NCBI RefSeq assembly: GCF_012584515.1
Contig: NZ_CP051461.1
Span: 1,162,001-1,226,000 of the forward strand
DNA: 64,000 nucleotides
Source: Polaromonas vacuolata
Lineage (GTDB): Bacteria; Pseudomonadota; Gammaproteobacteria; Burkholderiales; Burkholderiaceae_C
Direction: 5' to 3'
Both the position numbers and the translations under genes were made by a program. Shown piece by piece: positions 1 through 9,502 of the stretch. Position 1 is the stretch's first letter. Each line of letters opens with the position of its first letter. Under the pieces are notes generated by a model. That model saw only the letters and a program-made list of their open reading frames with translations, was not told the DNA's origin and did not search any database.

Positions 1-746
1 GCACTCAGCGCAGAAGCTATTCGTTCATGCTGAGAAAATTCCTTGCCGTTATCTGTCGTGAGTGTGTGCACGCAATGAGCGAATGGTTTAAGTAAAGTGA
101 TTAACGCGTCCCCTACGGCTTGCGCTGTTTTGAATGGCACGTGGAAAATTATTGAATACCGAGAGACACGCTCGTTAATCGTCACTAGGGCTTGCTTCTG
201 CCCGGCACCAATCACCAGATCAGCCTCCCAGTCGCCAAAGCGCGCACGCTCAAGCACGATGGCGGGTCGCAGTTCTATTGAGACCTGGCGAGAGATGGTG
301 CCGCGCCGTTCACGGCCGCTGCTGCGTTTTTTTCGCGTCTTCTGGCAACGCAGTGTTTTATGCAAGCTGCCGCCCGCGCGTTTGTCAGCGTAGATGTACT
401 GGTAAATGCTCTCATAGCTAACACCGGGTTGGCATCGAGCTTCGAGGTGGCCGCTGATTTGTTCGGGGCTCCAAGCCTCAGCCAACTTTTCCTCCACTAC
501 AGCCCATGTCGAGTCAGCAACTCTAGGACTGTTGGCGCAGGCAAGTCTACGTTCTTGGGCTTTGTCATTTGCCTGCTTAGGGCGATAGCCTCGTAGACCG
601 CGGTTACGACGCAACTCACGGCTGATGCTCGATTTATCACGGTCCATCATTTTTGCAATTTCACTTTGATTGAAGTTTGCTTTGACGAGGATTGCAATCT
701 GGTAACGTTCGTCACGGGTGAGGTGTGTGTAAATCATTCTGGGCAA
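1..746 (-). CDS. IS30-family transposase, C-terminus cut by window start
   Basis: DDE transposase of the IS30 family, acting on the terminal repeats of its own element. The N-terminal helix-turn-helix region and the first catalytic part are present; the C-terminal residues fall before position 1. Reading starts at TTG 746 or ATG 737, as in the complete copy. Relative to that copy, the base change at 685 swaps Ala for Val in the helix-turn-helix region. Nothing in the visible part is frameshifted, so it may be functional if the missing end is intact. Confidence 0.9.
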   Translation of the reverse strand, partial: MPRMIYTHLTRDERYQIAILVKANFNQSEIAKMMDRDKSSISRELRRNRGLRGYRPKQANDKAQERRLACANSPRVADSTWAVVEEKLAEAWSPEQISGHLEARCQPGVSYESIYQYIYADKRAGGSLHKTLRCQKTRKKRSSGRERRGTISRQVSIELRPAIVLERARFGDWEADLVIGAGQKQALVTINERVSRYSIIFHVPFKTAQAVGDALITLLKPFAHCVHTLTTDNGKEFSQHERIASALS

Positions 747-813
747 CTTTGACTTGGTAGTCGGGAAGCTTGGATGCTCTCACATCTCACCCACCCGTAC
801 GGTTAATTTCAAA

Positions 814-837
814 GTTGCACTTCAGACTTGAATCCGC
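814..837 (-). repeat. IS30 right terminal inverted repeat (copy 1)
   Basis: A 24-bp terminal repeat that reads GCGGATTCAAG on the minus strand from 837, matching the right end of the complete copy at 62741-62764. Flanking bases after 837 are GGAATA, different from those after copy 2, so the two copies sit at independent sites. Confidence 0.88.
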
Positions 838-955
838 GGAATAAAAAACGGCTAGCTATTCGCGTTATATCTGGCCGCAGAGTAACTGCCCACAGCTGCG
901 CAAGCCGTGGCTGCAACAAGGGCCAAATTGCGGCGTTGATGTGATTGTTCCCTTT

Positions 956-1990
956 TTAAATAATCAGCAATATAAGAGCTAGTTTGGCAACTTCTGGTTC
1001 CCCGGCAGTTGTTGCCGTAACGATCAGGCTTTCGCGCCCAGCCGCTCCCAAGGTGGCCCATAGTTCAACTTTTCTCACGTCAGAGTTGAACGTTAGACTG
1101 ATCAATAATCCCAGGGCACGCCCGGCCATTGCTGGTTCTGAGGAGGTCGTTGCCGCAGTAATGACAGCAGCGCGTCCAGAAGCTCCCAAGCTAGCCCATA
1201 GCTCAGCTGTTCTGACGTCCGAGCTGGCAATTAAATTGACTAACAAACGCAGGGCTTGGTTGGCCACTGCCGATTCTGCGGGAGTCATTGCAGCGGTGGC
1301 GATAGCTGTGCGCACAGCGGCCCCCATGCTGGCCCATAGTTCAGCTTTTCTGACGTCAGAGTTGATAGTTAGATGGACTAACAAACTCAGGGCTTTCTCG
1401 TCCACTGCGGGTTGTGCGGGGGTCGTTGTCGCTAAGAGGATAGCTGCGCGCCCAGCTGCACCTAAGCTGGCCCAGAGTTCAGCTTTTCTGACCTCAGAGT
1501 TGGCAGCTAGATTGGACAACAAACCCAGCGCTTTCTCGGCTACTGCTGGTTGTACGGGTGGCGTTGAGATTGCAGCGTTAACGACTTCAGACATTCGTCC
1601 CTCAAGTTCGCGATACACCGCGGCTTGTTCTTCTTCACCAATACGCGAGCGATTGAGTAATTTTTCTAATTCCAAGGGGTGAATCTGCGCGCCTTGATGG
1701 GCTTTAACTAAATGTGAGAGGGAAGAATTTGCGTTGCTGATTGTCCTGGTGAGACGGCTGGAGCTACTAGAGCTACTAAGGCTACTCGCTTTAGTCTGAG
1801 TGCTTTCTACCGGTACTGGTGTGACCGAATAGTTCGATAAGCTTCTTTGAGAAACGCGACTGCTCTGGTGCGTGGGTATTTGGCTTGCAAGGCTGCTCTG
1901 AATGGCTGGGCTTGGAATAGTCGGTATTTTTCTTTCTGCTTCTAGACGCAAGCTAGGATTTATGACGGTCGTTCTATGTGAGGGATTCAT
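956..1990 (-). CDS. Ser-rich protein with four 46-residue helical repeats; possible effector
   Basis: 344 residues. The first roughly 100 are low-complexity, rich in Ser, Thr, Gln and Pro, with a run of consecutive Ser near residue 75. From about residue 147 there are four 46-residue tandem repeats, each with a conserved core (SDVRKAELWASLGAAGR and variants), then a fifth cut off after 14 residues by TAA at 956. The pattern of two amphipathic helices per unit resembles ARM/HEAT-type solenoids, but I cannot assign a family. Another frame continues past the stop to 852 and encodes a basic then hydrophobic tail, so the 3' end may be frameshifted. The gene lies alone beside an IS30 element in AT-rich flanks. 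A disordered Ser-rich N-terminus followed by a repeat domain is common among secreted effectors; that role is inference. Confidence 0.7.
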   Translation of the reverse strand: MNPSHRTTVINPSLRLEAERKIPTIPSPAIQSSLASQIPTHQSSRVSQRSLSNYSVTPVPVESTQTKASSLSSSSSSSRLTRTISNANSSLSHLVKAHQGAQIHPLELEKLLNRSRIGEEEQAAVYRELEGRMSEVVNAAISTPPVQPAVAEKALGLLSNLAANSEVRKAELWASLGAAGRAAILLATTTPAQPAVDEKALSLLVHLTINSDVRKAELWASMGAAVRTAIATAAMTPAESAVANQALRLLVNLIASSDVRTAELWASLGASGRAAVITAATTSSEPAMAGRALGLLISLTFNSDVRKVELWATLGAAGRESLIVTATTAGEPEVAKLALILLII

Positions 1991-2586
1991 CTGTCGTTAC
2001 CGGTCAAGTAATATGAACGTAAGAATAATTAATAAAAAAGATTAATTAAATTTGACGATTTATCCAGACATTCACAGCGTTGATTGGCTGCGCGTGCAGA
2101 CACGAAAATGATAGTTTTTTATTGCTCAAAAAAGACTAAAAATTTTGATAAATCTTGTAGTGCGTATTGAGTACTACTTCCGTAAATTTGTATTTTTGAT
2201 GGCGTATAAATACAAAAATTAAACGAGAAAGTATTGGATAGACAGCGCTCACAGTGTTGAACGATCGAATGTATTTGCTCACTAAATTTATACTTATTTA
2301 GTGTTGGATTAATTGCTTTATTGGCGTTGGCTAAAAGCCAAAAGCTAAGCGCTGATGACTATCAACGGTCTCGTTTCACGCTATTTAATAATTGCCCACC
2401 TAACGTTTAAAACGGCGTGGGCCGTAGGGCAGGCATTAATAACTTATTTCAAACTATTCGCATATTGCATGCGAATAATCACAACTCACAATTGAATCCA
2501 CAGTAGCTACTTAAGTGCCGTTAATGAGGCAGTCAGGCGTGTTTTATGATGCCAGTCGTTGGTTTTATTTACGCGTCTTTTTGCGC
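1991..2586. other. AT-rich intergenic region with two perfect inverted repeats
   Basis: About 600 bp with no convincing gene, between the 5' end of the repeat-protein gene and the 3' end of arsH. It contains two perfect inverted repeats: 8 bp (CACTAAAT/ATTTAGTG) near 2280-2303 and 9 bp (TATTCGCAT/ATGCGAATA) at 2455-2477. Either could be an arsH terminator or a binding site. The base composition is clearly more AT-rich than the genes to the right. Confidence 0.6.
2455..2477. other. 9-bp perfect inverted repeat
   Basis: TATTCGCAT, a 5-base loop, then ATGCGAATA. It lies about 110 bp downstream of the arsH stop. No T tract follows on either strand, so it is not a standard intrinsic terminator; a protein-binding site or simple mRNA 3' hairpin is equally possible. 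Confidence 0.4.
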
Positions 2587-3312
2587 TCAAATCGCCCGTT
2601 GATTAACCCGTTTTGACAAAGCCTCAGCACTTTCTTTGCGTTCGCTATAACGGTCTACCAAGTGAGCCGAGACATCCCGCGTGAGCAGTGTGAACTTGAC
2701 TAACTCTTCCATTACATCGACCACGCGGTCGTAGCAAGATGACGGCTTCATGCGGCCGGCTTCGTCAAACTCTAGAAAAGCTTTGGGTACTGATGACTGA
2801 TTGGGTATCGTGATCATGCGCATCCAGCGGCCCAAAATTCGCATTTGATTGACCGCGTTAAACGATTGTGAGCCGCCTGAGACTTCCATCACTGCCAGTG
2901 TTTTGCCTTGCGTTGGCCGCACGGCGCCCAAGCTCAGCGGTAGCCAGTCGATTTGGGATTTGAGAATGCCGGTCATGGCGCCGTGGCGTTCCGGTGATGT
3001 CCAAACCATGCCTTCGGCCCACGCTGCGAGGGATCGCAACTCTTGCACTTTTGGGTGGTCATCGGGTTCAGCGTCAGGCTGCGGCAAACCGGTGGGGTTG
3101 TAGATTTGGGTTTCTGCACCCATGGCTTGCAGCAGCCTTGCTGCTTCTTCGGTGAGCAAGCGGCTAAATGAGCGTTCGCGCAGCGAGCCGTAGAGCAGCA
3201 ATATGCGCGGCGCGTGGGTGGATGGCGACGGGTTGGTTATGGTTTGTTGGTTGGGTACTATAAATAAATCGTGCGCCAAATTAGGCATATCTGCGGTGCT
3301 GGCGTTTTGCAT
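2587..3312 (-). CDS. arsH: NADPH-dependent FMN reductase, ArsH family
   Basis: Flavodoxin-fold oxidoreductase of the ArsH family, which reduces quinones or oxidises organoarsenicals with NADPH and FMN in the cytoplasm. The flavin phosphate loop GSLRERSFS is near residue 43. The ArsH-type blocks follow: [26 protein letters not shown] and [14 protein letters not shown]. 241 residues is normal for the family. No arsR, arsB or arsC is adjacent; egtD lies 46 bp upstream on the same strand, so the two may be co-transcribed, suggesting a general redox role here. The ATG at 3312 precedes a poorly conserved N-terminal tail of about 35 residues. Confidence 0.88.
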   Translation of the reverse strand: MQNASTADMPNLAHDLFIVPNQQTITNPSPSTHAPRILLLYGSLRERSFSRLLTEEAARLLQAMGAETQIYNPTGLPQPDAEPDDHPKVQELRSLAAWAEGMVWTSPERHGAMTGILKSQIDWLPLSLGAVRPTQGKTLAVMEVSGGSQSFNAVNQMRILGRWMRMITIPNQSSVPKAFLEFDEAGRMKPSSCYDRVVDVMEELVKFTLLTRDVSAHLVDRYSERKESAEALSKRVNQRAI

Positions 3313-3358
3313 TTTTTTGTAATTTTGTAATTTTAGATTTGGCTATAAATTTTAAAAT

Positions 3359-4408
3359 TCAGACTTCTGCCCAAAAGACTGCAAACCATTGCTGCGAGTC
3401 TGTCCAATGCTTTATGTTTTTAAAGCCGGCTTGTTGGAGTAGTTCGGTCATGCTGTCCAGCGTGTATTTGTACGAGTATTCGGTCAACATGCGCTCGCCG
3501 CTTTTGAAGTCTCTTTGTTGGCCAGGCCAGCTAACGGTGAGGTCTTGCTTGGCTTCTAAGTGCATTTCAATACGCGACTGTTCGCGGTTGAACAAAGCCA
3601 CGTGTTGCCACTGACGCAAATTAAAATCGCTGGCCATTAGGCTATTGGCATTGAGCAGCAAGTTTTTGTTAAATGCGCCGGTGACACCTAATGCATCGTC
3701 GTAGGCGGCTTCTAGTGTGGCGCTGTCTTTGACTAAATCTATGCCAATCAATAAGCCACTTGCATTGCCTTGCGCGGGATTGGCGATAAGACTTAAAAAG
3801 TCTAATGCTTGTGCGGGTTCAAAGTTACCTAAGCTAGAGCCGGGGTAGAAAAACACGCGGTCATGGGTTTGCACTTGTGGCGGTAGTTCTAGCTGACTCG
3901 AAAAATCCATGCCCAAACCGATGATGTCTAAGGCGGGAAAATTTTGCTGCAACTGCTCTGCGGCGTCTTCTAAAAAATCGGTAGAAATATCTATCGGCAC
4001 ATATTGGTGCGGCAAGATGTGTGGAATCAGTGTGGCGGCTTTAGCGCAATTGCCCGCACCCAAATCAATCAAGCAAGGCTGTGAAATACCCGTTTGTGAA
4101 ATGGCTTGGGCAATTTGGCTGTGATTGGCTTGAAAAATAGCCGCTTCGGTGCGCGTTGGGTAGTACTCGTCAAGCTGGGTAATTGCCTCAAATAGTTTGG
4201 AGCCCAGTGCGTTATAAAAATATTTGGGACTGGCACTGGCCGCTGCTGCACTAATGCTTTGTGCCAGTTCACTGGCTGGGCTCTGGACGTTTTGACGGGT
4301 AGTTTTGCCGTCATACAGATTGATAAATTGCGGGGATTTGGCGGCTGACTGTTGGGTTGTCTCAGTCGCTAAGAGATCAGGTGCTTGGGTGTCGAACTCA
4401 GATGTCAA
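3359..4408 (-). CDS. egtD: L-histidine N-alpha-methyltransferase (ergothioneine synthesis)
   Basis: SAM-dependent methyltransferase of the EgtD family, which trimethylates histidine to hercynine, the first step of ergothioneine synthesis. The family signatures are present: YFYNALGSKLFEAIT with ITQLDEYYPTRTE after it, the SAM-binding LIDLGAGNCAK, and FFYPGSSLGNF. 349 residues is close to the usual length; the first 45 residues are variable. The usual partner egtB (sulfoxide synthase) is not adjacent or elsewhere in the window. arsH follows 46 bp downstream. Confidence 0.88.
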   Translation of the reverse strand: MTSEFDTQAPDLLATETTQQSAAKSPQFINLYDGKTTRQNVQSPASELAQSISAAAASASPKYFYNALGSKLFEAITQLDEYYPTRTEAAIFQANHSQIAQAISQTGISQPCLIDLGAGNCAKAATLIPHILPHQYVPIDISTDFLEDAAEQLQQNFPALDIIGLGMDFSSQLELPPQVQTHDRVFFYPGSSLGNFEPAQALDFLSLIANPAQGNASGLLIGIDLVKDSATLEAAYDDALGVTGAFNKNLLLNANSLMASDFNLRQWQHVALFNREQSRIEMHLEAKQDLTVSWPGQQRDFKSGERMLTEYSYKYTLDSMTELLQQAGFKNIKHWTDSQQWFAVFWAEV

Positions 4409-4543
4409 AATTTTTTTCGCCTGTAAATGGTGATGCCCTTGCGGGTGAACTTCTGGCGGTCTACAGTGTATTTTTTTCTGCCGCTACTAGTGAAGAACTG
4501 TAGCGCGTTGCGCTATGCCGTGCTACGTCGCTTGACTGCAAGC

Positions 4544-5449
4544 TTACGCAGCACTGAGGTTTTGCAGTTTGAGTTGGCTCTCAAACGCTCTGGCTTGACC
4601 GGTAATCGGGTCGGTAAATGCAATGCCCTTGGCCAGTAATTGCAGGGGGAAATTAAAGTCGTCACCCGGCGTATCGAGCACTGGCGGGTACATACGGTCA
4701 TTGTCAATCGCCAAGCCTAGTGCATACATATGCACCCGTAACTGGTGTTTTTTGCCGGTCACTGGGTTTAATTTGTAACGGGCTTTGTTACCTACGACTG
4801 CGATGACATCTATCTCGGTTTCGCTGTTCGGTGGGCCGTCAATTTCACGCTGACGAAAAAACGGCTCGCCTTCAACGATGCGGCTTTTGCGCGTGAGTGG
4901 AAAGGCAATCTCTGCGCGCCACGGCGCAATCGCTTCATAGTGTTTGCGCATTTGGTGGCGACGAAACAAGTCTTGGTAGGCGTTGCGGTCTTGCGGGCGT
5001 TTAGAAAAAAGCACCAGTCCTGCGGTCTCGCGGTCGATTCGGTGCAGCGGCACCAAGCAATCTATGCCTAGGCGTTTTTTTAGCCTTACTAGCAGCGTTT
5101 CTTGCAGATAGCTACCTGAAGGTGTGACGGGTAAAAAATGCGGTTTATCGGCGACCACCAAATACTCGTCTTGAAACAGCAGGCTTTCTTCAAACGGAAT
5201 ACGAACTTCTTGCGCTAAAGCACGGTAGTAGTAAATACGGATGTGACCTTGGTAGGGCCGCTCAGCGTCAACTGGCACACCAAACTCATCGACCATCAGG
5301 CCTTGCGCCATGCGCTCTAACCAAGTCTGGGCGGAGATGGCGGGAAAGCGTTCAAAGAAAAAATCCGCCATGGTCGGCCAGTTGCCCGCTGGCAGGCTTA
5401 CGCAACTGGGGGTGACGCCATCGCGACTGGGTAGGCCGTGATTACTCAT
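4544..5449 (-). CDS. RluA-family pseudouridine synthase
   Basis: Pseudouridine synthase of the RluA family, which isomerises uridine in rRNA or tRNA. The catalytic block VPLHRIDRETAGLVLF carries the invariant Asp, and the later KKHQLRVHM block matches the conserved R-H-Q-L-R-H region. 301 residues with no clear S4 domain. It lies between egtD and trmB, all on the minus strand. The exact RNA target cannot be read from the sequence; RluA-like fits better than RluC or RluD because the S4 domain is absent. Confidence 0.85.
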   Translation of the reverse strand: MSNHGLPSRDGVTPSCVSLPAGNWPTMADFFFERFPAISAQTWLERMAQGLMVDEFGVPVDAERPYQGHIRIYYYRALAQEVRIPFEESLLFQDEYLVVADKPHFLPVTPSGSYLQETLLVRLKKRLGIDCLVPLHRIDRETAGLVLFSKRPQDRNAYQDLFRRHQMRKHYEAIAPWRAEIAFPLTRKSRIVEGEPFFRQREIDGPPNSETEIDVIAVVGNKARYKLNPVTGKKHQLRVHMYALGLAIDNDRMYPPVLDTPGDDFNFPLQLLAKGIAFTDPITGQARAFESQLKLQNLSAA

Positions 5450-5497
5450 GTTTTATCGCCATGAAATTTGCACTGACGCAACTTCTATTCCCACCAC

Positions 5498-6202
5498 TCA
5501 TACCCGTTCAAACACGATATCCCAGACACCGTGGCCTAGCTTGATGCCGCGGTTTTCAAACTTGGTGAGTGGCCGGTAGGCGGGCTTTTCGGCGTAGTCG
5601 CTGGCAGTATTTTTAAGTGTTGGCTCGGCGCTGAGAACTTCTAATATTTGTTCTGCATACGGTTGCCAGTCAGTAGCGCAGTGCAGGTAGCCACCGGGTT
5701 TGAGTCGGGCTACAAGCTTTTTGATCAGCGGTGCTTGAATCAAGCGGCGCTTGTTATGCCGTTTCTTGTGCCAAGGATCGGGGAAAAAAATATGCGCACC
5801 GTCCAAACTATCGGCGGCCAGCATATGGTCTATGACTTGCACGGCATCGTGCTGAAGTATGCGGATGTTGCTTAAATTTTGTTCGCTAATGCGTTTGAGT
5901 AAAGCACCAACGCCGGGTGTGTGGACTTCGCAGCAAAGAAAGTTTTTCTCTGCCAGCGTGGCGGCTATATGGGCTGTGGCTTCACCCATGCCGAAACCGA
6001 TTTCAAGAACAGTCGGAGCAGACCGGCCAAAAGTGGCCTCAAGGTCTAAACGTTCTGGCTTGTAGGGCACTAAAAATTGCGGCCCTACAGCTTCAAAAGC
6101 TCTGGCTTGGCCGGCGGTTGTGCGGCCGGTGCGCAGTACAAAGCTGCGTATGGGGCGCTCAAGGGGGGAAGGGGTAGTGACGGGTTCAGGTTGTTCGCTC
6201 AT
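5498..6202 (-). CDS. trmB: tRNA (guanine-46-N7)-methyltransferase
   Basis: TrmB transfers a methyl group from SAM to N7 of G46 in the tRNA variable loop. The SAM loop [14 protein letters not shown] lies near residue 67 and the diagnostic [14 protein letters not shown] block near residue 140, which carries the catalytic Asp. The C-terminal [16 protein letters not shown] block is also typical. 234 residues is standard. The start overlaps the end of gluQ by 17 bp, so two tRNA-modification genes appear translationally coupled. Confidence 0.95.
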   Translation of the reverse strand: MSEQPEPVTTPSPLERPIRSFVLRTGRTTAGQARAFEAVGPQFLVPYKPERLDLEATFGRSAPTVLEIGFGMGEATAHIAATLAEKNFLCCEVHTPGVGALLKRISEQNLSNIRILQHDAVQVIDHMLAADSLDGAHIFFPDPWHKKRHNKRRLIQAPLIKKLVARLKPGGYLHCATDWQPYAEQILEVLSAEPTLKNTASDYAEKPAYRPLTKFENRGIKLGHGVWDIVFERV

Positions 6203-7100
6203 GGCTTGATTGTCCCTGATTGCAGACGAGACTTTCCCAGTTGGTGACGGCTTTTGCCAGCCAGTCGGGGAGGCTGCTAGCCGTCGTCTGATCGGCCAGG
6301 CCTAAGACCCTGCCAGCGGCTTGTAAACAGGTCAGCGGTGAGCGCAAATCCAGCGCTTGCGCACCGTTTTGTTTGGAGAGTTTTTCGCCGTTCTCGCCCA
6401 GCACCAGCGGCACATGCCTATAAATCGGCGTGGGCAAATTCAATGCGCGTTGCAACAAAATTTGCCTGGCAGTGTTGTCAGCCAAGTCTTGGCCGCGCAC
6501 GATGTGGCTAATGCCTTGGGCGCCATCGTCAACCACCACGGCTAACTGGTATGCCCATAAACCATCGGCGCGTTTGAGCACAAAGTCGCCAACTTCAGCG
6601 GCCACGTCTTGTGATTGATGGCCTAGGCGGCGATCGTGCCAGTGGGTTTTCTCAAGGTTGCTCGGGCAAAGCAAGCGCCACGCTCTGGCCGGTTTGCCAT
6701 GCAAGCCGTCTCTACAAGTGCCGGGATAGATTAATTCTGCATGGCGTTCACGGCTTTGCGCGCTACTGGCTTGGGCGATGTCTTTTCTGCTGCAGCCGCA
6801 GGGGTAGGCCGCTTTGCTTTCTATCAAATGCTCTAAGGCTTGGTTGTAAAGATGGCCGCGCTGTGATTGATAGCTAGGTGCTTGGTCTGGTATCAAGCCG
6901 CAGCAGGCCAGTTGCTTGATGATGGTTTGGTCAGCGCCAGCGATGCAACGCGCTGTGTCAATGTCTTCTATGCGCAGCAACCACTGGCCCTTGTGGGCAC
7001 GCGCATCCAGCCAGCTCGCCAGTGCGGTGGCTAAGGAGCCCGGATGCAGCGGACCAGTGGGGGAGGGGGCGAAGCGGCCTATGTAATTGCTGTCGTGCAA
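6186..7100 (-). CDS. gluQ: tRNA glutamyl-Q(34) synthetase
   Basis: Glutamyl-tRNA synthetase paralog without an anticodon-binding domain; it attaches glutamate to queuosine at position 34 of tRNA-Asp. The HIGH-like signature [16 protein letters not shown] is at the N-terminus and the KMSKS-like KLSKQNG lies near residue 240. Cys residues in CGCSRKD and YPGTC are positioned as zinc ligands. 304 residues fits the family. It overlaps trmB downstream. Confidence 0.94.
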   Translation of the reverse strand: MHDSNYIGRFAPSPTGPLHPGSLATALASWLDARAHKGQWLLRIEDIDTARCIAGADQTIIKQLACCGLIPDQAPSYQSQRGHLYNQALEHLIESKAAYPCGCSRKDIAQASSAQSRERHAELIYPGTCRDGLHGKPARAWRLLCPSNLEKTHWHDRRLGHQSQDVAAEVGDFVLKRADGLWAYQLAVVVDDGAQGISHIVRGQDLADNTARQILLQRALNLPTPIYRHVPLVLGENGEKLSKQNGAQALDLRSPLTCLQAAGRVLGLADQTTASSLPDWLAKAVTNWESLVCNQGQSSHERTT

Positions 7101-7147
7101 TTGTTTGATGTGCCGTTTTTTTAAGATTTAATTTTCAGCAATTGGCC

Positions 7148-8227
7148 TTAAATCACAGCCAGTGCTAATTCCAGTCCGGAGATAAATCCGTTTTCAACTC
7201 TATGCCCCAAACACCAGTCGCCGCAAACACCTATATTTGTTTTGGCATCCCACAGATGGCTTTTGCCCAACGGCTCTGTGGTTTGGGCATAGCGCCAGCG
7301 ATGCACTTGCGCAAACGGCGGCTCTACCCGTATGCCGGTCACTTCGGTGAAAGCTTTAAGCAGTTTGGCTTTAACCCGCTCGGCGTCGTCTTCTAAATGG
7401 CGTTCTGACCAGTCGGGGCTGGCTTGCACAGTCCAGCGTTCTAACTGGCTGCGGCCGGGTTTGGACGACTCTCTGGCTAGCCACGCGATGCGGTGGTGCG
7501 TGCTGCGCGCTGCATTCCACTGCGGGCCCAGATGTGCCAGGTTGGGTTGTGCGGCTTGCGGAAAAGCCAGCATCAAAGTCCAGCAAGGTGCAACACTGAC
7601 TTTTTTGATCGCTGTTTGCATGGGTTTTGCCAATTGCGAAGACAACAGCAACCCCTGTGCTTGGGGTGAGGGCACGGCCAGCAACACGCTGTCAAAGCCG
7701 GACTGCACGCTTGCAGTAGCGCCTTCGCCTTCGGTATGGAGTTGCCAGCGTTTGGGCGAGAGCCGGTCGGGCTCAATCCGTGTGACGGCGGTGCTGAGTT
7801 TGAGCTTGCCGGCAGAAGCGATGGGTTCGGCCCAATGCCGCACCAGCGCATTCATGCCGGGTGCTGCAACCCAATGGGATTCACGTGACGGCAGAGATGA
7901 AGACACGACCCGGCCGAGCTCGTCGAGTATGCGCACGGTGTTGGCGCTCCAAGGCCTGACCATATTGCTCGCCGTAGCGAGCGCTAATTGAAACCGCTCG
8001 TCACGCACTGTGAAGTACTGAGTGCCATGGTCAAAACTGCCAAAACTGCTGTCCCGTGTGGACATGCGTCCGCCTGCGCCGCGGCTTTTTTCAAATACCG
8101 TTACCTGGTGACCAGCCTGCATCAAAGTGCGCGCGCAAGCTATGCCGGCAATGCCCGCACCGATTACCGCGAAATGGCGGGGCGTTAATTTGGCAGCGGC
8201 AGCGGGAGGGCGGGATTTATTTGTCAT
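7148..8227 (-). CDS. FAD-dependent NAD(P)-binding oxidoreductase, renalase-like
   Basis: Flavoprotein with an N-terminal dinucleotide-binding motif VIGAGIAGIACA near residue 21 and the GG-R block GAGGRMSTR typical of amine-oxidase-fold proteins. The conserved FDHGTQYFTVRD segment and the C-terminal GDWCLG and NGFISGLE blocks match bacterial renalase-like proteins. 359 residues. The substrate is not inferable. It stands between gluQ and the LysR gene, with a gap of about 175 bp upstream that holds no gene. Confidence 0.82.
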   Translation of the reverse strand: MTNKSRPPAAAAKLTPRHFAVIGAGIAGIACARTLMQAGHQVTVFEKSRGAGGRMSTRDSSFGSFDHGTQYFTVRDERFQLALATASNMVRPWSANTVRILDELGRVVSSSLPSRESHWVAAPGMNALVRHWAEPIASAGKLKLSTAVTRIEPDRLSPKRWQLHTEGEGATASVQSGFDSVLLAVPSPQAQGLLLSSQLAKPMQTAIKKVSVAPCWTLMLAFPQAAQPNLAHLGPQWNAARSTHHRIAWLARESSKPGRSQLERWTVQASPDWSERHLEDDAERVKAKLLKAFTEVTGIRVEPPFAQVHRWRYAQTTEPLGKSHLWDAKTNIGVCGDWCLGHRVENGFISGLELALAVI

Positions 8228-8403
8228 GTCTTTGTACTTTTTTCTAGAGTTGGAAAGTCAACAAAAGGGATACGGTCAGAACCCGAGCAAAAGTTTTTTT
8301 TGCAGCAAGTCTAATTTTTTCCCTGTCCCCACTCTACACGCTGGCGGAGGTGGCAGCGGCATAAACGTACTTTTGATTTGCGTTGTCTATCAACGAGTAA
8401 GTC

Positions 8404-9372
8404 TTATCGGTCTAGTAATGCCTTGCGCGTGAGCGGTTTTTCTAGTTGCTTGAGCCACCACTGCAGCGCACGGCCCGGCTTGCCGCCAGCACTGGCGCGC
8501 CAAGCGTAACTAACCGTGACCACCCGCGGCGATTGCGCTACCGCCTTGGCCACCAGATGGCCGGCATCAATATGCGGTCTGGCTAGATATTCGGGTAAAA
8601 ACCCCGCGCCCAGACCACGCAACTGGGCATCGAGTTTGGTTAGCATTCCGGGCACGGTGAATACATCTTGGCCACCGATTAGACCTATCGTCATACCGCT
8701 GCCGGACTGTACCGAGTCGGCTACTGCCACGACGCGGTGCGCTTGCATGACAGCGTCGCTAATTGGCTCAGCTGCGTTGGCCAGTGCATGCCCAGGCGCG
8801 ACGGCAAATACAAAGCGTGTCTGGCCTAAGGGCTTGCTGCGCAGGCTTTGGGCGTCAGGTAGGGTTGAACTGCGGTTGGTTAAATCTGGCACTACGCCTA
8901 TGGCCAAGTCGGCTTGGCCGCTGGTGAGGGCTAGCAAGGTGCCAGATAAGGCCTCATCGCGCAGCTTTAGCCGGGTGGGCGCTTGCTGCGCGAAAAATTC
9001 TTCGCATAACTCGAGTACTGTTTTGCGTGAAATGATGCTGTCTAAGGCCAGCGTGAGCTGCGGCTCCCAACCGGTTGCAACGCGTTTGACGCGATTGGCA
9101 ACGGCGTCAAGCTCGAGCAGTAAACGGTTGCCTTCGCGCAGCAACTCTGCGCCGGCCGGGGTTAGCTTGGCTTGCCGCGAGCTGCGGTCAAACAGCAGCA
9201 CATCGAGGGCATCTTCGACCAGTCGTATTCGATAAGTCAATGCACTGGGCACCACGCCCAGCTCTCGCGCCGCCGCTGCCATGCTGCCGTTTCTGTGCAC
9301 TGCGTCTATCAGGCCGAGTGCTTGCGGTGTAAGAGTATCGCGAATGCCGGCTTTAGCCATAGATTTTGTCAT
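8404..9372 (-). CDS. LysR-family transcriptional regulator
   Basis: 322 residues with the LysR winged helix-turn-helix at the N-terminus (AVHRNGSMAAAARELGVVPSAL, roughly residues 24-45) and the ligand-binding domain after it. It is divergent from the pirin-DoxX-flavodoxin genes, with a 130-bp intergenic region, which is the classic LysR arrangement; regulation of those genes is therefore likely. The inducer is unknown. In YhaJ-like regulators next to such genes the ligand is often a quinone or aromatic, but that is only an analogy. Confidence 0.9.
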   Translation of the reverse strand: MTKSMAKAGIRDTLTPQALGLIDAVHRNGSMAAAARELGVVPSALTYRIRLVEDALDVLLFDRSSRQAKLTPAGAELLREGNRLLLELDAVANRVKRVATGWEPQLTLALDSIISRKTVLELCEEFFAQQAPTRLKLRDEALSGTLLALTSGQADLAIGVVPDLTNRSSTLPDAQSLRSKPLGQTRFVFAVAPGHALANAAEPISDAVMQAHRVVAVADSVQSGSGMTIGLIGGQDVFTVPGMLTKLDAQLRGLGAGFLPEYLARPHIDAGHLVAKAVAQSPRVVTVSYAWRASAGGKPGRALQWWLKQLEKPLTRKALLDR

Positions 9373-9380
9373 TCAAATAA

Positions 9381-9408
9381 TTGCAATGATGCCATCAAAA
9401 CAATGCAA
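9381..9408. promoter_or_regulatory. Candidate LysR operator in divergent intergenic region
   Basis: TTGCA, 18 bases, TGCAA: an interrupted dyad starting 8 bp upstream of the LysR start codon and about 95 bp upstream of pirin. LysR regulators usually bind such interrupted palindromes between divergent genes. The position is right, but the half-site is short, so this is a candidate only. Confidence 0.35.
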
Positions 9409-9502
9409 CTAATTTGTTTTTAATTAAAGTTATATTTAATCCAACAGAGCACAGTAGCAAGATTCCTCAAGCTTTTTTGTGACTCGTCTACAAAGGTAAC
9501 TC

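Larger units (their letters stand above)
1..837 (-). mobile_element. IS30-family insertion sequence, truncated by the window edge
   Basis: This is the right-hand part of an IS30-family element and is nearly identical to the complete copy at 61678-62764; position 1 here corresponds to 61928 there. The right terminal inverted repeat lies at 814-837 and the element ends in CCGC at 837. Comparing the copies by eye I see four substitutions, at 685, 759, 799 and 805, all in the terminal 150 bases or so. The left end lies outside the window. The element stops about 120 bp from the 3' end of the repeat-protein gene at 956-1990. Confidence 0.93.

Noticed and set aside
97..596. Plus-strand open frames of 98 and 78 codons, repeated at 62024-62523
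   Set aside because: They lie antisense to the IS30 transposase in both copies and show no domain; the minus-strand transposase explains the sequence.
984..1682. 232-codon plus-strand open frame
   Set aside because: It mirrors the repeat protein on the minus strand; the repetitive DNA keeps the opposite frame open. The minus frame has the ordered Ser-rich N-terminus and repeats.
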